Shown in pieces: positions 54,490 to 64,000 of a DNA stretch of 64,000 nucleotides; position 1 is the stretch's first letter, and the number at the start of each line of letters is the position of its first letter. The translations under genes and the position numbers were made by a program. The notes below the pieces were generated by a model, which worked only from the letters and a program-made list of their open reading frames with translations, was not told the origin of the DNA and ran no database searches. The stretch is from Thioalkalivibrio thiocyanodenitrificans ARhD 1 (lineage in GTDB: Bacteria; Pseudomonadota; Gammaproteobacteria; Ectothiorhodospirales; Ectothiorhodospiraceae): the NCBI RefSeq assembly GCF_000378965.1, contig NZ_KB900536.1, positions 2,791,407-2,855,406 of the forward strand, written 5' to 3'.

Positions 54490-54627
54490 AGTTCAAGGTT
54501 CAAAGCTCAAAGTTCAAGGTTCAAGGTTCAAGGTTCAAGGTTCAACGGAAAACCCTGGCGCCGCCGAGATCACATCTAGACGTGCCGCCCCCTTTGAACT
54601 TTGAACTTTGAACCTTGAACCTTGAAT
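54490..54627. repeat. Short-repeat hairpin (TTCAAGG/TTCAAAG dialect), copy 2
   Basis: The left arm (54490-54546) holds eight imperfect TTCAAGG-type 7-mers. The right arm (54591-54627) holds five complementary 7-mers (TTTGAAC/CTTGAAC). The spacer is about 44 bp of unique sequence, unlike that of copy 1 at 25454-25577. It sits between pepP and ubiH, within an otherwise tight operon. Confidence 0.92.
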
Positions 54628-54657
54628 TTCCCCCTACACTCCCTGAGGCTTCAAGAC

Positions 54658-55875
54658 ATGTCCTCCGATTTCGACATCGTCATCGCAGGCGGCGGCATGG
54701 TGGGCGCCACGCTGGCGCTGGCCCTGGCGCGTACCGGCTACCGGGTGGCGGTGGTGGAAGCGCGTCCCCCGGGGGCGCCGGACCAGCCCAGCTATGATGA
54801 GCGCACCACGGCGCTGTCCTTCGGTTCCCGACGAATTCTGGACACCCTGGGCCTGTGGGAGGCCGTCGCGCCCCAGGCCACGCCCATCAACCGTATTCAT
54901 GTGTCGGAACGCGGGCGATTCGGGGTGACGCGCCTGTGCGCCCGGGACGAGGGCGTGCCCGCCCTGGGTTACGTGGTGACCAACCGCGCCCTGGGCGCCG
55001 CCTGGCAGGGGGCACTGAAGGATGCCTCCGTCTCGTTCGTCACCCCGGCGCGGGTGCGGAGTTACCGGCTTGGGCGCGACGGCGTGACGGTGGACATCGA
55101 ACAGGACGGCAGGCCGCGCGAACTGCATGCGCGGCTGCTGGTGGCCGCCGATGGAACCGACTCCGCGGTGCGTGCCATGGCGGGAATCGGGGCACGTGAA
55201 CGGGATTACGGACAGACTGCCGTGATCGCTAACGTCACCCCGGATCGCGCCCATGACAACGTGGCCTACGAGCGCTTCACCGACGAGGGACCCATCGCGC
55301 TGCTCCCTCTGAACGAGGGGCGCTGTGCCCTGGTCTGGACCCGCCCTTCCTCCCGGATGGACGCCACGCTGGCGCTCTCGGATGCCGATTTTCTGTCGGT
55401 GCTTCAGTCCCGGTTCGGCTGGCGGCTGGGCCGCTTCGTGCGTGCCGGGCGGCGTGCCGCCTACCCGCTGCGCCTGACGCGCGCGCAGCGCGACAGCGCG
55501 GCACGGCTGGTGCTGGTGGGCAATGCCTCCCATACCCTGCATCCCGTGGCCGGCCAGGGTTTCAACCTGGCCCTGAGGGATGTGGCGGTGCTGGCGGATC
55601 TGCTGGCGGACGCGGCACGGCACGGCGGGGATCCCGGTGACGGCAGTTTGCTGGATGCCTATTCACAGTGGCGGCGGCGGGACCTGGATACCGTGCAGCT
55701 CTATACCGATGGTCTGGTCCGCCTGTTCACCAATCCATGGCCGCCGCTGGCCCACCTGCGCGGCGCGGCGCTGGCCGGGCTGGATATCTGCGGGCCGTTG
55801 CGCCGGCGGCTGGCCTGCCAGAGCATGGGCCTCGCCGGCCGGTTGCCGAGGCTTGCCCGGGGGCGTGCATTGTGA
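54658..55875 (+). CDS. ubiH: 2-octaprenyl-6-methoxyphenol hydroxylase UbiH
   Basis: A 405-residue flavoprotein monooxygenase of ubiquinone synthesis. The dinucleotide fold is IVIAGGGMVGATLALALART at the N-terminus. A second FAD motif is LVVAADGTDSAVRAM. The ubiquinone-hydroxylase motif LVGNASHTLHPVAGQGFNL has Asn instead of the usual Asp before Ala/Ser, a known variation in UbiH. ATG at 54658 follows GAGG. It overlaps the next hydroxylase by 4 bp. Assigned to UbiH by order (pepP-ubiH-ubiI). Confidence 0.92.
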   Translation: MSSDFDIVIAGGGMVGATLALALARTGYRVAVVEARPPGAPDQPSYDERTTALSFGSRRILDTLGLWEAVAPQATPINRIHVSERGRFGVTRLCARDEGVPALGYVVTNRALGAAWQGALKDASVSFVTPARVRSYRLGRDGVTVDIEQDGRPRELHARLLVAADGTDSAVRAMAGIGARERDYGQTAVIANVTPDRAHDNVAYERFTDEGPIALLPLNEGRCALVWTRPSSRMDATLALSDADFLSVLQSRFGWRLGRFVRAGRRAAYPLRLTRAQRDSAARLVLVGNASHTLHPVAGQGFNLALRDVAVLADLLADAARHGGDPGDGSLLDAYSQWRRRDLDTVQLYTDGLVRLFTNPWPPLAHLRGAALAGLDICGPLRRRLACQSMGLAGRLPRLARGRAL

Positions 55876-57110
55876 CTGCCCGTGAGGTGCTCGACGTGGA
55901 CGTGCTCGTGGTGGGCGGCGGTGTGGTCGGCGCCGCAATGGCACTGGCCCTGGCCTGTCGTCCCGCACCGGCAGCGGCCGATACATCCGGTCTGCCGGAC
56001 GGTGAGCGTCTGCGCGTGGCCCTGCTGGAGCGCACGCCACCGGCACCCTTCGATCCCCTGGGCGAGGCGGACCTTCGCGTATTCGCGGTCAATCGGGCCA
56101 GCCAGCGGCTGTTCGAGTCGCTGGGTGTGTGGCCCGCCATGGTATCCAGGGGCGTGAACCCCTACCAGGCCATGGAGGTCTGGGATGCCCGAAGCCCCGG
56201 GCGCATCCGTTTCGAGGCGGCGGAGGTGGGTGAACCGGATCTGGGCCACATCGTGGAGAACCGGGTCATCCAGTGGACACTTTGGGAGGCGCTGGAGGCC
56301 GCGGGCGTGGAGCGGATCTGTCCCGCGGGCCTGTCCTGGCTGCAGGTGATGCAGGACGGCGTGGACGCGGGCCTGGACGACGGCCGCACGGTGCACGCAG
56401 CCCTGGTGGTGGGGGCCGACGGGGCCCGTTCCCGGGTCCGGTCGCTGGCCGGCATCGACCTGGACAGCACCCGCTACGGTCAGCATGCGGTCGTGGCCAA
56501 CGTGAGCACCGGCGAGCACAACCAAGCCACTGCCTGGCAGCGTTTCCTGCCCTCGGGCCCCTTGGCGTTCCTTCCGCTGGCCGACGGGCGCTCTTCCATT
56601 GTCTGGTCCACGGAGCCGGAGACCGCCGAGCGCCTGCTGACTCTGGACGACGCCACCTTCTGTGCCGAACTGGGCGCCGCCTTTGAATGGCGCCTGGGTC
56701 CCGTGAACGCCACCGGTCCCCGGGCCTCCTTTGCCCTCACGGGCAGCCAGGCCCGGCACTATGTGCGCCCGCGCATTGCGCTGGTGGGCGATGCCGCCCA
56801 CACCATTCATCCCCTGGCGGGTCAGGGCGCGAATCTCGGATTTGCGGACGTGTCGGCCCTGGCCCGGGTGCTGTGGTCCCGGCCAGGCCGGGACCCGGGG
56901 GATCTTCGGGGCCTGCGTACTTACGAGCGCATGCGGCGCGGGGAAAACTGGCTCATGATGCGGGCCATGGAGGGTTTCAGCACCCTTTTCGGCAGCGGAC
57001 TCCCACCCGTGGAGATGGCCCGCGGCCTCGGCCTGATCCTGGCCGACCGCCTGCCCGCCATCAAGAACGGTTTCCTGCGCAGGGCGCTTGGCGGGGCAGT
57101 GAAAGGATGA
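55872..57110 (+). CDS. ubiI: FAD-dependent ubiquinone hydroxylase UbiI/VisC type
   Basis: A 412-residue flavoprotein of the same family: VLVVGGGVVGAAMALALA at the N-terminus, LVVGADGARSRVRSLAG and ALVGDAAHTIHPLAGQGANLG. In E. coli UbiI hydroxylates C5 of the ring. GTG at 55872 overlaps the ubiH stop (GTGA) and fits the family start. The last codons run into a GGATGAAGG repeat (57104-57126) which supplies the stop. Confidence 0.9.
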   Translation: MTAREVLDVDVLVVGGGVVGAAMALALACRPAPAAADTSGLPDGERLRVALLERTPPAPFDPLGEADLRVFAVNRASQRLFESLGVWPAMVSRGVNPYQAMEVWDARSPGRIRFEAAEVGEPDLGHIVENRVIQWTLWEALEAAGVERICPAGLSWLQVMQDGVDAGLDDGRTVHAALVVGADGARSRVRSLAGIDLDSTRYGQHAVVANVSTGEHNQATAWQRFLPSGPLAFLPLADGRSSIVWSTEPETAERLLTLDDATFCAELGAAFEWRLGPVNATGPRASFALTGSQARHYVRPRIALVGDAAHTIHPLAGQGANLGFADVSALARVLWSRPGRDPGDLRGLRTYERMRRGENWLMMRAMEGFSTLFGSGLPPVEMARGLGLILADRLPAIKNGFLRRALGGAVKG

Positions 57111-57183
57111 AGGCGGAAGGATGAAGGTTGAGTGAAACCCGAATCATCCCGCGCCGCGGCGGCGGGTGGCTAGGGGCTCCTGT

Positions 57184-57327
57184 TCAGCCCGGGCAATAAT
57201 CCTCATGCACGACCGGCCCCGAGGGTTCCGGGGACTGGCTGCCGGATTGACCGCCGGCCAGTGCCGGGGAACCGAGGAACAGGGTGATCATGATCAGCAA
57301 GGCGGGCAGGATGCTTTGAACGGACAT
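57184..57327 (-). CDS. Small exported peptide
   Basis: A 47-residue gene with an excellent ribosome site (AAGGAGG, 5 nt before the ATG). It has a Sec signal peptide (SVQSILPALLIMITLFLGSP, cleaved near ALA-GG). The mature part is only about 22 residues, Gly/Ser/Pro-rich, with one cysteine near the end (HEDYCPG). Function unknown. It lies on the opposite strand between two plus genes. Confidence 0.5.
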   Translation of the reverse strand: MSVQSILPALLIMITLFLGSPALAGGQSGSQSPEPSGPVVHEDYCPG

Positions 57328-57479
57328 GGGGCCTCCTTGTGGCTTCGGCGGGGCTCCCGGGCATGGGCCACGATGTCGGCAACGCGTGGCGAATGCGGGC
57401 CCTGGCGGGGGTGCGGTTCCCGGCCGCACCGTCAATGCCTGAACGACCACGAATTCTGTTGATTCACAGGGGGTTTATC

Positions 57480-58079
57480 ATGAAGGAATTCTGGAACGAT
57501 CGCTACCGGAAGCCCGGATTCGCCTATGGCGAGGCCCCCAACGCCTTCCTGGTGAGCCATGAGCGGCTTTACCGCCCGGGCCAGCGTGTGCTCGCCGTGG
57601 CGGACGGGGAGGGGCGCAACGGGGTATGGCTGGCATCCCGGGGCCTGGATGTGCTCTCCGTGGACTGTTCGCAGGTGGGGCTGGAGAAGGCCCGAAGCCT
57701 CGCCGCCGACCGGGGCGTGACCCTGGAGACCCTGTGGGTCGACCTGGCTGAATGGGAGTGGCCCGAGGCCGAGTTCGACCACGTGGTCGCCATCTTCGCC
57801 CATTTCCCTCCGGACGTGCGCCAGCGCATCCACCGGGCCATGTTGCGTGCCCTGCGGCCCGGCGGTCTGCTGTTGCTGGAGTCCTTCAGCCCGGAACAGG
57901 TGGATTACACCAGTGGCGGACCCCCGGACCCGGCCATGCTTTACTCGGCTGTGATGCTGCGGGAGGATTTCGTCGACGGGGACATCGAGGAGATTGCAGA
58001 GACGGTGACCCCCCTGGACGAAGGGCCCTTTCACCAGGGTCCGGCGGCCGTGACCCGGGCCCTGGTTCGCCGGCCGTGA
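57480..58079 (+). CDS. SAM-dependent methyltransferase, TehB-like
   Basis: A 199-residue class I methyltransferase. It starts MKEFWNDRYRKPGFAYGEAP, typical of TehB/thiopurine-type enzymes. Motif I is VLAVADGEGRNGVWLASRG, motif II is LSVDCS, and the acidic AEFDHVVAIFAHFPP follows. ATG at 57480 is the family start. Possible substrates are small thiols or chalcogen compounds. It stands between the ubi genes and the gcv operon. Confidence 0.85.
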   Translation: MKEFWNDRYRKPGFAYGEAPNAFLVSHERLYRPGQRVLAVADGEGRNGVWLASRGLDVLSVDCSQVGLEKARSLAADRGVTLETLWVDLAEWEWPEAEFDHVVAIFAHFPPDVRQRIHRAMLRALRPGGLLLLESFSPEQVDYTSGGPPDPAMLYSAVMLREDFVDGDIEEIAETVTPLDEGPFHQGPAAVTRALVRRP

Positions 58080-58186
58080 GGCCGTCAGGGCATACGGCAC
58101 ATGGGGTGCCTCGCGCGTGACGCCTTTCTCCTCACCACGGACTGCGTTATAGTGCGGGTCCGATCCGGGTTCCCCGAGGGGACCCT

Positions 58187-58375
58187 GCACGCACGGGAGA
58201 GCCCTCTCCGCAGACGCGAGAGGCGCCGAAGGCGCAACTTCCACCCGGAAACGCTCAGGCAAACGGACCGTGCGCGCACAAGTATCGGCTCTGGAGAGCG
58301 GCCGGGTTCATCGGCCCACCGAAGGGGATCACCGTGCCACGCGCGGTTTAATCTCTCAGGTTTCAGGACAGAGGG
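58187..58375 (+). promoter_or_regulatory. Tandem glycine riboswitch
   Basis: Two glycine aptamers in series. Aptamer 1 (about 58187-58278) has GGGAGAGC, GCCGAAGGCGCAAC and ACGCTCAGGCAAACGGACCG. Aptamer 2 (about 58284-58375) has TCTGGAGAGC, CCACCGAAGGGGATC and TCTCTCAGGTTTCAGGACAG. The 3' strand of aptamer-2 P1 (CAGAGGGG) shares bases with the terminator that follows, so glycine binding should prevent termination and switch the gcv genes on. Confidence 0.95.
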
Positions 58376-58410
58376 GTGGTCGATGTGAGAGGCATCGGCC
58401 ACCCCTTTTT
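58373..58410 (+). terminator. Riboswitch-controlled terminator
   Basis: GGGGTGGTCGATG (58373-58385) pairs with CATCGGCCACCCC (58393-58405), followed by five T residues. It competes with the P1 stem of aptamer 2. Confidence 0.88.
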
Positions 58411-58430
58411 CGTTTCAGGAGTCTTGAGCC

Positions 58431-59522
58431 ATGAGCAAGCAGACCCCGCTTTATGGGAAGCATGTGGAAGCCGGTGCCCGAATGGTGGACTTCGGCGGCT
58501 GGTCCATGCCCCTGCATTACGGATCCCAGCTGGACGAGCATCATCAGGTCCGCCGGGACGCCGGGATGTTCGATGTCTCCCACATGACCGTCGTCGACGT
58601 GAAGGGCCGGGGGGCGCGCGACTACCTGCGCAGCCTGCTGGCCAACGACGTGGCCCGGCTCAAGGTGCCCGGCAAGGCGCTCTACAGCTGCATGCTGACC
58701 CCGGAAGGGGGCGTGGTCGACGATCTCATCACCTATTATCTGTCGGATGACTTCTACCGCACGGTGGTCAATGCGGCCACCCGGGACAAGGATCTGGCCT
58801 GGATGCGTGATCACGCCACGGGTTTTGAAGTGGTGCTGCAGGAACGCGACGACCTGGCCATGCTGGCCGTGCAGGGACCCGCGGCCCGGGACAAGGCGAT
58901 GTCGGTGATGAACGGCGAGGTGGCTGCGGCCGCCGATGGCCTGGCACCGTTCTTCGGCGCCCAGGCGGGGGATTGGTTCGTGGGCCGTACGGGTTACACG
59001 GGTGAGGATGGTTTCGAGATCTTGCTGCCCGCAACCGAGGCACCGGAATTCTGGGGTCGCCTGGCGGGTGCCGGGGTGGCGCCGGCGGGGCTGGGCGCCC
59101 GGGATACCCTGCGGTTGGAGGCGGGTTTGAACCTTTACGGATCCGACATGGACGAGCAGGTTTCGCCGCTCGAATCCGGCCTGGCGTGGACCGTGGCGTT
59201 CGAGCCTGCGGAGCGCGATTTCATCGGGCGCGTGGCGCTGGAAACGCAGAAATCCGCCGGCGGGCTTCGCCGCTTCGTGGGCCTGGTGCTGGAAGGCCGC
59301 GGTGTGCTTCGCGGCCACATGCGTGTGCTGGCCGGGGAGGCGGGCGAGGGAGAGATCACCAGCGGCGGGTTTTCGCCCACCCTGGGCGTATCCATCGCCC
59401 TGGCCAGGGTGCCCGCGGGCACCGGCGAGCACGTGGAAGTGGACATGCGCGGCAAGCCCCAACCGGCCAGGGTGGTCAAGCCCCCGTTCGTACGCAATGG
59501 CAAGGCCTGCGTGGAGATCTAG
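58431..59522 (+). CDS. gcvT: Glycine cleavage system T protein (aminomethyltransferase)
   Basis: A 363-residue THF-dependent enzyme that releases ammonia from the aminomethyl-lipoyl H protein. Motifs: [46 protein letters not shown] and [23 protein letters not shown] lies 8 nt before the ATG. First gene of gcvT-gcvH-gcvPA-gcvPB, controlled by the glycine riboswitch. Confidence 0.97.
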   Translation: MSKQTPLYGKHVEAGARMVDFGGWSMPLHYGSQLDEHHQVRRDAGMFDVSHMTVVDVKGRGARDYLRSLLANDVARLKVPGKALYSCMLTPEGGVVDDLITYYLSDDFYRTVVNAATRDKDLAWMRDHATGFEVVLQERDDLAMLAVQGPAARDKAMSVMNGEVAAAADGLAPFFGAQAGDWFVGRTGYTGEDGFEILLPATEAPEFWGRLAGAGVAPAGLGARDTLRLEAGLNLYGSDMDEQVSPLESGLAWTVAFEPAERDFIGRVALETQKSAGGLRRFVGLVLEGRGVLRGHMRVLAGEAGEGEITSGGFSPTLGVSIALARVPAGTGEHVEVDMRGKPQPARVVKPPFVRNGKACVEI

Positions 59523-59573
59523 TGCCATTGGGTCAGAAGTTTGATTTCGAATCACAAAACCCGGGAGTCCGAC

Positions 59574-59963
59574 ATGAGCAATACGCCTGCTGATCTTCGC
59601 TATACCAAGAGCCACGAGTGGGTGCGCAGTGAGTCCGACGGCACCGTCACCGTGGGTATCTCCGATCACGCCCAGGAACTGCTGGGGGACCTGGTGTTCG
59701 TGGAAACGCCCGAGGTGGGCAGCAGCCAGGAGGCCGGCGCCGCCTGCGCGGTGGTGGAGTCCGTCAAGGCCGCCTCCGACGTGTACGCTCCGGTGAGCGG
59801 TGAAGTGGTGGCGGTCAATGAGCAACTGGCCGACAGCCCTGAGCTGGTCAACACGGACCCCTATGGCGAGGGCTGGCTGTTTCGCCTGAAGCCCGAGGAC
59901 GGTGCCCTGGACGCGCTCCTTGATGCCGACGCATACCAGGCGCTGGTGGACGAGGAGGCCTGA
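59574..59963 (+). CDS. gcvH: Glycine cleavage system H protein
   Basis: A 129-residue lipoyl carrier. The lipoylated lysine is in [17 protein letters not shown] (about residue 64). It has [12 protein letters not shown] at the start and [10 protein letters not shown] near the end. GGGAG precedes the ATG at 59574. It is 51 bp after gcvT and about 150 bp before gcvPA. Confidence 0.98.
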   Translation: MSNTPADLRYTKSHEWVRSESDGTVTVGISDHAQELLGDLVFVETPEVGSSQEAGAACAVVESVKAASDVYAPVSGEVVAVNEQLADSPELVNTDPYGEGWLFRLKPEDGALDALLDADAYQALVDEEA

Positions 59964-60112
59964 TGGCCCGTTGCCGCTACACCCTGTCGGGGGCCCGGCC
60001 GGTGGGTTGCGCCTTCCCGGCCTCGAGCGGGGGAAGGAGAGGTCCGCCGCGGTGTCACCGCCCGATCAGTCCGGGGACGCACATCCAGCCTTCACACAGA
60101 CCAGGTTAAGTC

Positions 60113-61477
60113 ATGCCTTTCAATCCTCATACCGAGACCGACATACGGGACATGCTGGCCGCCATCGGCGTCGACGATATCGAGCAGTTGTTCGATGAGA
60201 TCCCGTCGGCGCTGCGTTCCGGGCCGTTGATCCGGGTGCCCGAGGCGCTGAGCGAGATGGAAGTCACGCGGCTCATGCGCGGTCGCGCCGCGCAGGATCA
60301 GGTGGCGTTGAATTTCATCGGTGCCGGTGCCTACGAGCACCATATCCCGGCGGCCGTCTGGCAGATTGCCACCCGCGGCGAGTTCTACAGCGCCTATACC
60401 CCGTACCAGGCCGAAGCCAGTCAGGGCACCCTGCAGCTGGTCTACGAGTACCAGACCATGATCACGGGGCTGACCGGCATGGATGTCTCCAACGCCTCGC
60501 TCTACGACGGCGCCTCGGCGCTGGCGGAGGCGGTACTCATGAGCGTACGCGCCAACCGCAAGGCCAAGGGGCGTCGCATCCTCATGCCCGCCTCGGTCAA
60601 TCCGGTGTACCGCTCCGTGACCCGCGCCATCGTGGGCGGCCAGGGCATCGAACTGGTGGATGTGCCCTTCGATGCCGCGAGCGGGCGGGTGGATCCGGCG
60701 TCGCTGAAGGCCTTCGAGGGTGAGGATATTACTGCCCTGGTCATTCCCCAACCCAACTTCTTCGGCGTGCTGGAGGAGGTGGATGCGCTCACGGACTGGG
60801 CCCATGCCCAGGGCGCGCAGGTGATCGGGGTGGTAAACCCGGTCAGCCTTGCACTGCTCAAGCCGCCCGGCGAATGGGGTGCCGGAGGCGCCGATATCGT
60901 CGCCGGCGAGGGCCAGCCCCTGGGCGCGCCGTTGTCTTCCGGGGGGCCTTATTTCGGCTTCATGTGCTGCCGTAAGGAGCACGTGCGCCAGATGCCCGGG
61001 CGCATCGTGGGCCGCACCCGGGACGCGGACGGCCGACCGGGTTTCGTCCTGACGCTTCAGGCACGCGAACAGCATATCCGCCGGTCCAAGGCCACCTCCA
61101 ACATCTGCACCAACCAGGGTCTGGTGGTCACCGCCGCCACCATCCACATGGCGCTGCTGGGCCCGGAGGGCCTGGAGCGGGTGGCGGGCCATTGCCATGC
61201 CAATACCCATGCGCTCCTGGAGCGCCTGAAGCCCCTGGGTGTCACAGCCGCATTCAATGGTGAAGCCTTCCACGAGATTGCCCTGCGGCTGGACAGGCCG
61301 GTGCGCCCGGTGCTGGCCGCCATGGCGGAACAGGGTGTGCTCGGCGGCTATCCGCTGGGGGATGACTACCCGGCGCTGGACGACCTGCTGCTGGTGTGCG
61401 CCACCGAGACCAAGACCGAGGCGGATCTGGATCGGTATGCGGAGGTGATGAAGGCAGCGCTGGCGGGGTATGGTTAA
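60113..61477 (+). CDS. gcvPA: Glycine dehydrogenase (decarboxylating) subunit 1
   Basis: A 454-residue N-terminal-half subunit of the split P protein. Conserved: [55 protein letters not shown] and [20 protein letters not shown]. With GcvPB it forms the PLP enzyme that decarboxylates glycine. A split P protein is typical of many bacteria but unlike E. coli GcvP. The ribosome site is weak. A short-repeat hairpin separates it from gcvPB. Confidence 0.97.
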   Translation: MPFNPHTETDIRDMLAAIGVDDIEQLFDEIPSALRSGPLIRVPEALSEMEVTRLMRGRAAQDQVALNFIGAGAYEHHIPAAVWQIATRGEFYSAYTPYQAEASQGTLQLVYEYQTMITGLTGMDVSNASLYDGASALAEAVLMSVRANRKAKGRRILMPASVNPVYRSVTRAIVGGQGIELVDVPFDAASGRVDPASLKAFEGEDITALVIPQPNFFGVLEEVDALTDWAHAQGAQVIGVVNPVSLALLKPPGEWGAGGADIVAGEGQPLGAPLSSGGPYFGFMCCRKEHVRQMPGRIVGRTRDADGRPGFVLTLQAREQHIRRSKATSNICTNQGLVVTAATIHMALLGPEGLERVAGHCHANTHALLERLKPLGVTAAFNGEAFHEIALRLDRPVRPVLAAMAEQGVLGGYPLGDDYPALDDLLLVCATETKTEADLDRYAEVMKAALAGYG

Positions 61478-61491
61478 GGTCAAAGGCGGTT

Positions 61492-61628
61492 TGCCACAGA
61501 GGGCACAGAGGTCACAGAGTAAAAATGAAAAAGCTCAATGATCGTTCCGTTGCCGCTGTCTGCCGGGGGAGTTCCCGGCCCTCAATCTCTTTGGCTTTTT
61601 CCTCTGTGGCCTCTGTGCCCTCGGTGGC
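61492..61628. repeat. Short-repeat hairpin (ACAGAGG dialect), copy 2
   Basis: The left arm (61492-61519: GCCACAGAGG, GCACAGAGG, TCACAGAG) and right arm (61601-61628: CCTCTGTGGC, CTCTGTGCC) are complementary. The spacer of 81 bp is unrelated to that of copy 1 (34952-35064). It begins 14 bp after the gcvPA stop, inside the gcv operon. Confidence 0.9.
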
Positions 61629-61743
61629 TAGAAGCATTTTCACTTTCAGGATCACCACCATAAGACAGTGAGGAACCCGACCACGACGAGGCCTTCGCGG
61701 CGCTTGGCTGACGGCGTTTTCGCGAAGGTTGTGAAGGAAAGGC

Positions 61744-61846
61744 AATGGACAGGATTGACAGGATTGACAGGATTTTCATGAATTCAGAACCCGACCCTCG
61801 CGGGTTGTTTGATCAGATCCTTTTCATCCTGTGACTTATGTCCATC
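61744..61846. repeat. Short-repeat element (GACAGGATT dialect)
   Basis: Three tandem 9-mers GACAGGATT (61748-61773) form the left side. Imperfect complements (ATCCTTTTCATCCTGTG and ATGTCCAT) lie at 61816-61845. The element covers much of the 430-bp gap between gcvPA and gcvPB. Pairing is weaker than in the other hairpins. Confidence 0.6.
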
Positions 61847-61907
61847 GCTACCCGCCGCGCGCGCGGCACAGACGAGTTACAGACAACCGAATTGCAGGAG
61901 TTGTGAC

Positions 61908-63407
61908 ATGCTGATCTTCGAGCGTTCCCGTCCCGGGCGCGGGGCTACGGCCCAGGCGCCGCAGCGTGAGGCATCGGTAAGCGGGCTGCCCGAGCGCTTC
62001 CGCCGGGGCTCGCGTGCACCGCTGCCGGAACTGTCCGAGCTGGACGTGGTGCGTCATTACACCCGGCTGTCCCAGAAGAACTTCTCCATCGACACGCAGT
62101 TCTATCCACTGGGCTCCTGCACCATGAAGTACAACCCGCGGGCCTGCAACAGCCTGGCCATGCTGCCCGGTTTCCTGGATCGGCATCCGCTCGCGCCCGA
62201 ATCGTGCAGCCAGGGCTATCTGGCCTGCATGCACGAATTGCAGGAGATGCTGACGGATGTCACGGGCATGAAGGGCGGAGTCTCCCTGACACCCATGGCG
62301 GGCGCCCAGGGCGAGTTCGCCGGCGTGGCCATGATTCGCGCCTACCATGATGCCCGCAAGGACACGGCGCGCACCGAGATCCTGGTGCCCGACGCCGCCC
62401 ACGGCACCAATCCGGCCACGGCGACCATGTGCGGGTACACGGTGCGCGAGATCCCCACCGACGATTCCGGTGACGTGGACATGGATGCCCTGCAGGCGGC
62501 GCTGGGTCCGCATACGGCGGGCATCATGCTCACCAACCCGTCCACGCTGGGCGTGTTCGAGCGGCGCATCAAGGAGATCGCCGATCTGGTGCACCAGGCC
62601 GGCGGCCTGCTTTACTACGACGGCGCGAATCTGAACGCCATTCTCGGCAAGGTGCGCCCCGGCGATATGGGTTTCGACGTGATCCACATGAACCTGCACA
62701 AGACCTTCTCGACGCCCCACGGCGGCGGCGGTCCGGGTGCCGGTGCCGTGGGAGTGAGCGAACGCCTGCGGCCCTTCATGCCCATCCCGGTGGTGGCCCG
62801 GGACGAGGACGGACGCTATCGCTGGCTCACCGAGAAGGACCTGCCCCAGTCCATCGGACGGCTGTCCGCATTTGCGGGCAATGCCGGTGTGCTGCTGCGT
62901 GCCTATGTCTACATGCGCATGCTGGGCCGTGCGGGTATGTCCCGGGTGGCGGATTTCTCCACCCTAAACGCCAACTACGTGATGGCCCGCCTCAGGGAGA
63001 GGGGTTTCGAACTGGCCTTCCCGGATCGCCGTGCGACGCACGAGTTCATCGTCACCCTCAAACGGCTTGCCAAAGAGACGGAGGTCACCGCCATGGACGT
63101 GGCCAAGCGCCTGCTGGATTACGACTATCATGCCCCCACCACGTACTTCCCGCTGCTGGTGCCCGAGTGCCTGCTGATCGAACCCACGGAGACCGAGAGC
63201 AAGGAGACCCTGGACGGCTTCGTGGATGCCATGGCGCAGATCCTGGAGGAGGCCCGCACCACGCCCGACAAGGTCAAGGGCGCCCCCTACACGCAGCCGA
63301 ACCGGCGTTTCGACGAGGTGCGTGCCGCCCGTGAGTTGGACGTGGTCTGGCAGCCGCGCTCAGGCACCGGAGACAGCGACCCGCCCGGGCCGGGCATGTC
63401 CGGCTGA
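61908..63407 (+). CDS. gcvPB: Glycine dehydrogenase (decarboxylating) subunit 2
   Basis: A 499-residue C-terminal-half subunit. It carries the PLP lysine in [49 protein letters not shown] and [18 protein letters not shown] are conserved. ATG at 61908 follows CAGGAG. The stop overlaps the dgkA start by 1 bp. Despite two repeat elements before it, it is co-oriented with gcvPA and needed for the same enzyme. Confidence 0.98.
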   Translation: MLIFERSRPGRGATAQAPQREASVSGLPERFRRGSRAPLPELSELDVVRHYTRLSQKNFSIDTQFYPLGSCTMKYNPRACNSLAMLPGFLDRHPLAPESCSQGYLACMHELQEMLTDVTGMKGGVSLTPMAGAQGEFAGVAMIRAYHDARKDTARTEILVPDAAHGTNPATATMCGYTVREIPTDDSGDVDMDALQAALGPHTAGIMLTNPSTLGVFERRIKEIADLVHQAGGLLYYDGANLNAILGKVRPGDMGFDVIHMNLHKTFSTPHGGGGPGAGAVGVSERLRPFMPIPVVARDEDGRYRWLTEKDLPQSIGRLSAFAGNAGVLLRAYVYMRMLGRAGMSRVADFSTLNANYVMARLRERGFELAFPDRRATHEFIVTLKRLAKETEVTAMDVAKRLLDYDYHAPTTYFPLLVPECLLIEPTETESKETLDGFVDAMAQILEEARTTPDKVKGAPYTQPNRRFDEVRAARELDVVWQPRSGTGDSDPPGPGMSG

Positions 63408-63766
63408 TGGCCTACAGCGGCGACCGTGGCCTGACGCGCATCGTCAGGGCCGTGGGCTACTCCTGGACCGGATTGTGCGCCGCGGTCCGGCACGAGGCGG
63501 CGTTTCGCCAGGAGTTGCTGGTGGTGGTGCCGGCCGTGCCCCTGGCGCTCTGGCTGGGCGAGACGGGTGTCGAGCGCGCCCTGCTGGTGGGCAGTCTGCT
63601 GCTGGTGCTCATCGTGGAACTGCTCAACTCCGCCATCGAGGCCGCCATCGACCGGTTTGGCGGCGAGGTGCATGAACTCTCCGCGCGTGCCAAGGACTTC
63701 GGGTCTGCGGCGGTGCTTCTCTCCCTGATCAACGCCGTGGTGGTGTGGCTGCTGGTGCTCCTGTAG
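63407..63766 (+). CDS. dgkA: Diacylglycerol kinase DgkA
   Basis: A 119-residue inner-membrane kinase that recycles diacylglycerol to phosphatidate. Three membrane helices; the active-site segment is EAAFRQELLVVV with VELLNSAIEAAIDRFGGEVHELS and AKDFGSAAVLLSL. Its ATG overlaps the gcvPB stop (TGATG), so it is translated from the gcv transcript. That link to glycine catabolism is probably only positional. Confidence 0.96.
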   Translation: MAYSGDRGLTRIVRAVGYSWTGLCAAVRHEAAFRQELLVVVPAVPLALWLGETGVERALLVGSLLLVLIVELLNSAIEAAIDRFGGEVHELSARAKDFGSAAVLLSLINAVVVWLLVLL

Positions 63767-64000
63767 CCCGGATGCTGAAAGCCTTTCAATCCCTTCACCC
63801 GTGATGTCTGCCGGCCATGGCCGTTCAGAAGCTGCATTGATCCGATCCGGCGTGGTCTTCGTGAGCGTCGTGGCTCAAACTCCGTCGCAACCCGGGCTGC
63901 ATCGCCGATTCACCCGGGCCGCGCGTCCGATGCGACTGCTATAGTCTTGTGACACTGACATGCGGTTTCTGTGTGCGCACCCCCGTGCTCCGACCGCGTC
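63767..64000. other. Intergenic end of window
   Basis: No complete gene. GCTATAGTCTTGTGACACTG near 63940 contains a TATAGT -10-like box that may belong to a gene beyond the edge. Confidence 0.4.

Overview
This is a continuous 64 kb stretch of a GC-rich, Gram-negative chromosome. Most genes are housekeeping genes of a gammaproteobacterium. The block ygfB-pepP-ubiH-ubiI-gcvTHP with zapA-6S RNA-ygfA divergent to it is the arrangement known from Escherichia coli. CIRCE-controlled groESL, split gcvPA/gcvPB, a glycine riboswitch and a DsrE-like sulfur-relay domain suggest a Chromatiales/Ectothiorhodospiraceae-type bacterium. That placement is inference; no rRNA or marker comparison was possible.

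Layout. 1-3.6 kb: tail of a sialidase-fold protein, fxsA, groES-groEL behind a sigma70 promoter overlapped by CIRCE. 3.6-7.4 kb: lipoprotein cytochrome c, then copA with a textbook CueR promoter and cueR. 7.5-14.3 kb: tonB with a very long Glu-Pro hexanucleotide repeat, facing a five-gene uptake operon (methyltransferase, TonB receptor, binding protein, permease, ATPase). 14.4-24.9 kb, all minus: Na/Pi transporter, beta-CASP nuclease, tamA-tamB, an outer-membrane protein and a small unknown protein. 25.6-29.6 kb: Fur-type ferric iron transporter fbpABC. 29.7-34.9 kb: unknown protein, HEAT-repeat/Ser-Thr kinase fusion, and two PilT-family ATPases in one operon. 35.1-36.4 kb: ECF sigma factor with an anti-sigma factor that carries an extracytoplasmic DsrE-like domain. 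36.8-38.65 kb: complete class-C group II intron placed directly behind a terminator. 38.8-41.7 kb: rplM-rpsI, an S23-type four-helix-bundle gene inside an inverted repeat, tRNA-Gln(CUG), porin. 42-51.3 kb: DUF3683/FAD/Fe-S dehydrogenase, rpiA, ilvA, histone-H1-like protein, EVE protein, ygfA. 51.3-63.8 kb: 6S RNA, zapA, zapB-like, ygfB, pepP, ubiH, ubiI, methyltransferase, riboswitch-gcvT-gcvH-gcvPA-gcvPB-dgkA.

The most striking unexplained structure is a set of at least ten intergenic hairpins. Their arms are imperfect short direct repeats of about 7-9 nt, for example TTCAAGG/TTCAAAG, ACAGAGG, GATACAAG, CAAGTGG and GGATGAA. They come in several sequence 'dialects', and some recur at distant places in the window. 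One encloses the S23 four-helix-bundle gene, so that protein may be tied to the spread of the hairpins. Two further perfect or near-perfect inverted repeats belong to a different GTAGGWTGGG family. Other candidates for new biology are the sigma/anti-sigma-DsrE pair, the HEAT-kinase in a pilT operon, and the methyltransferase inside a TonB uptake operon.
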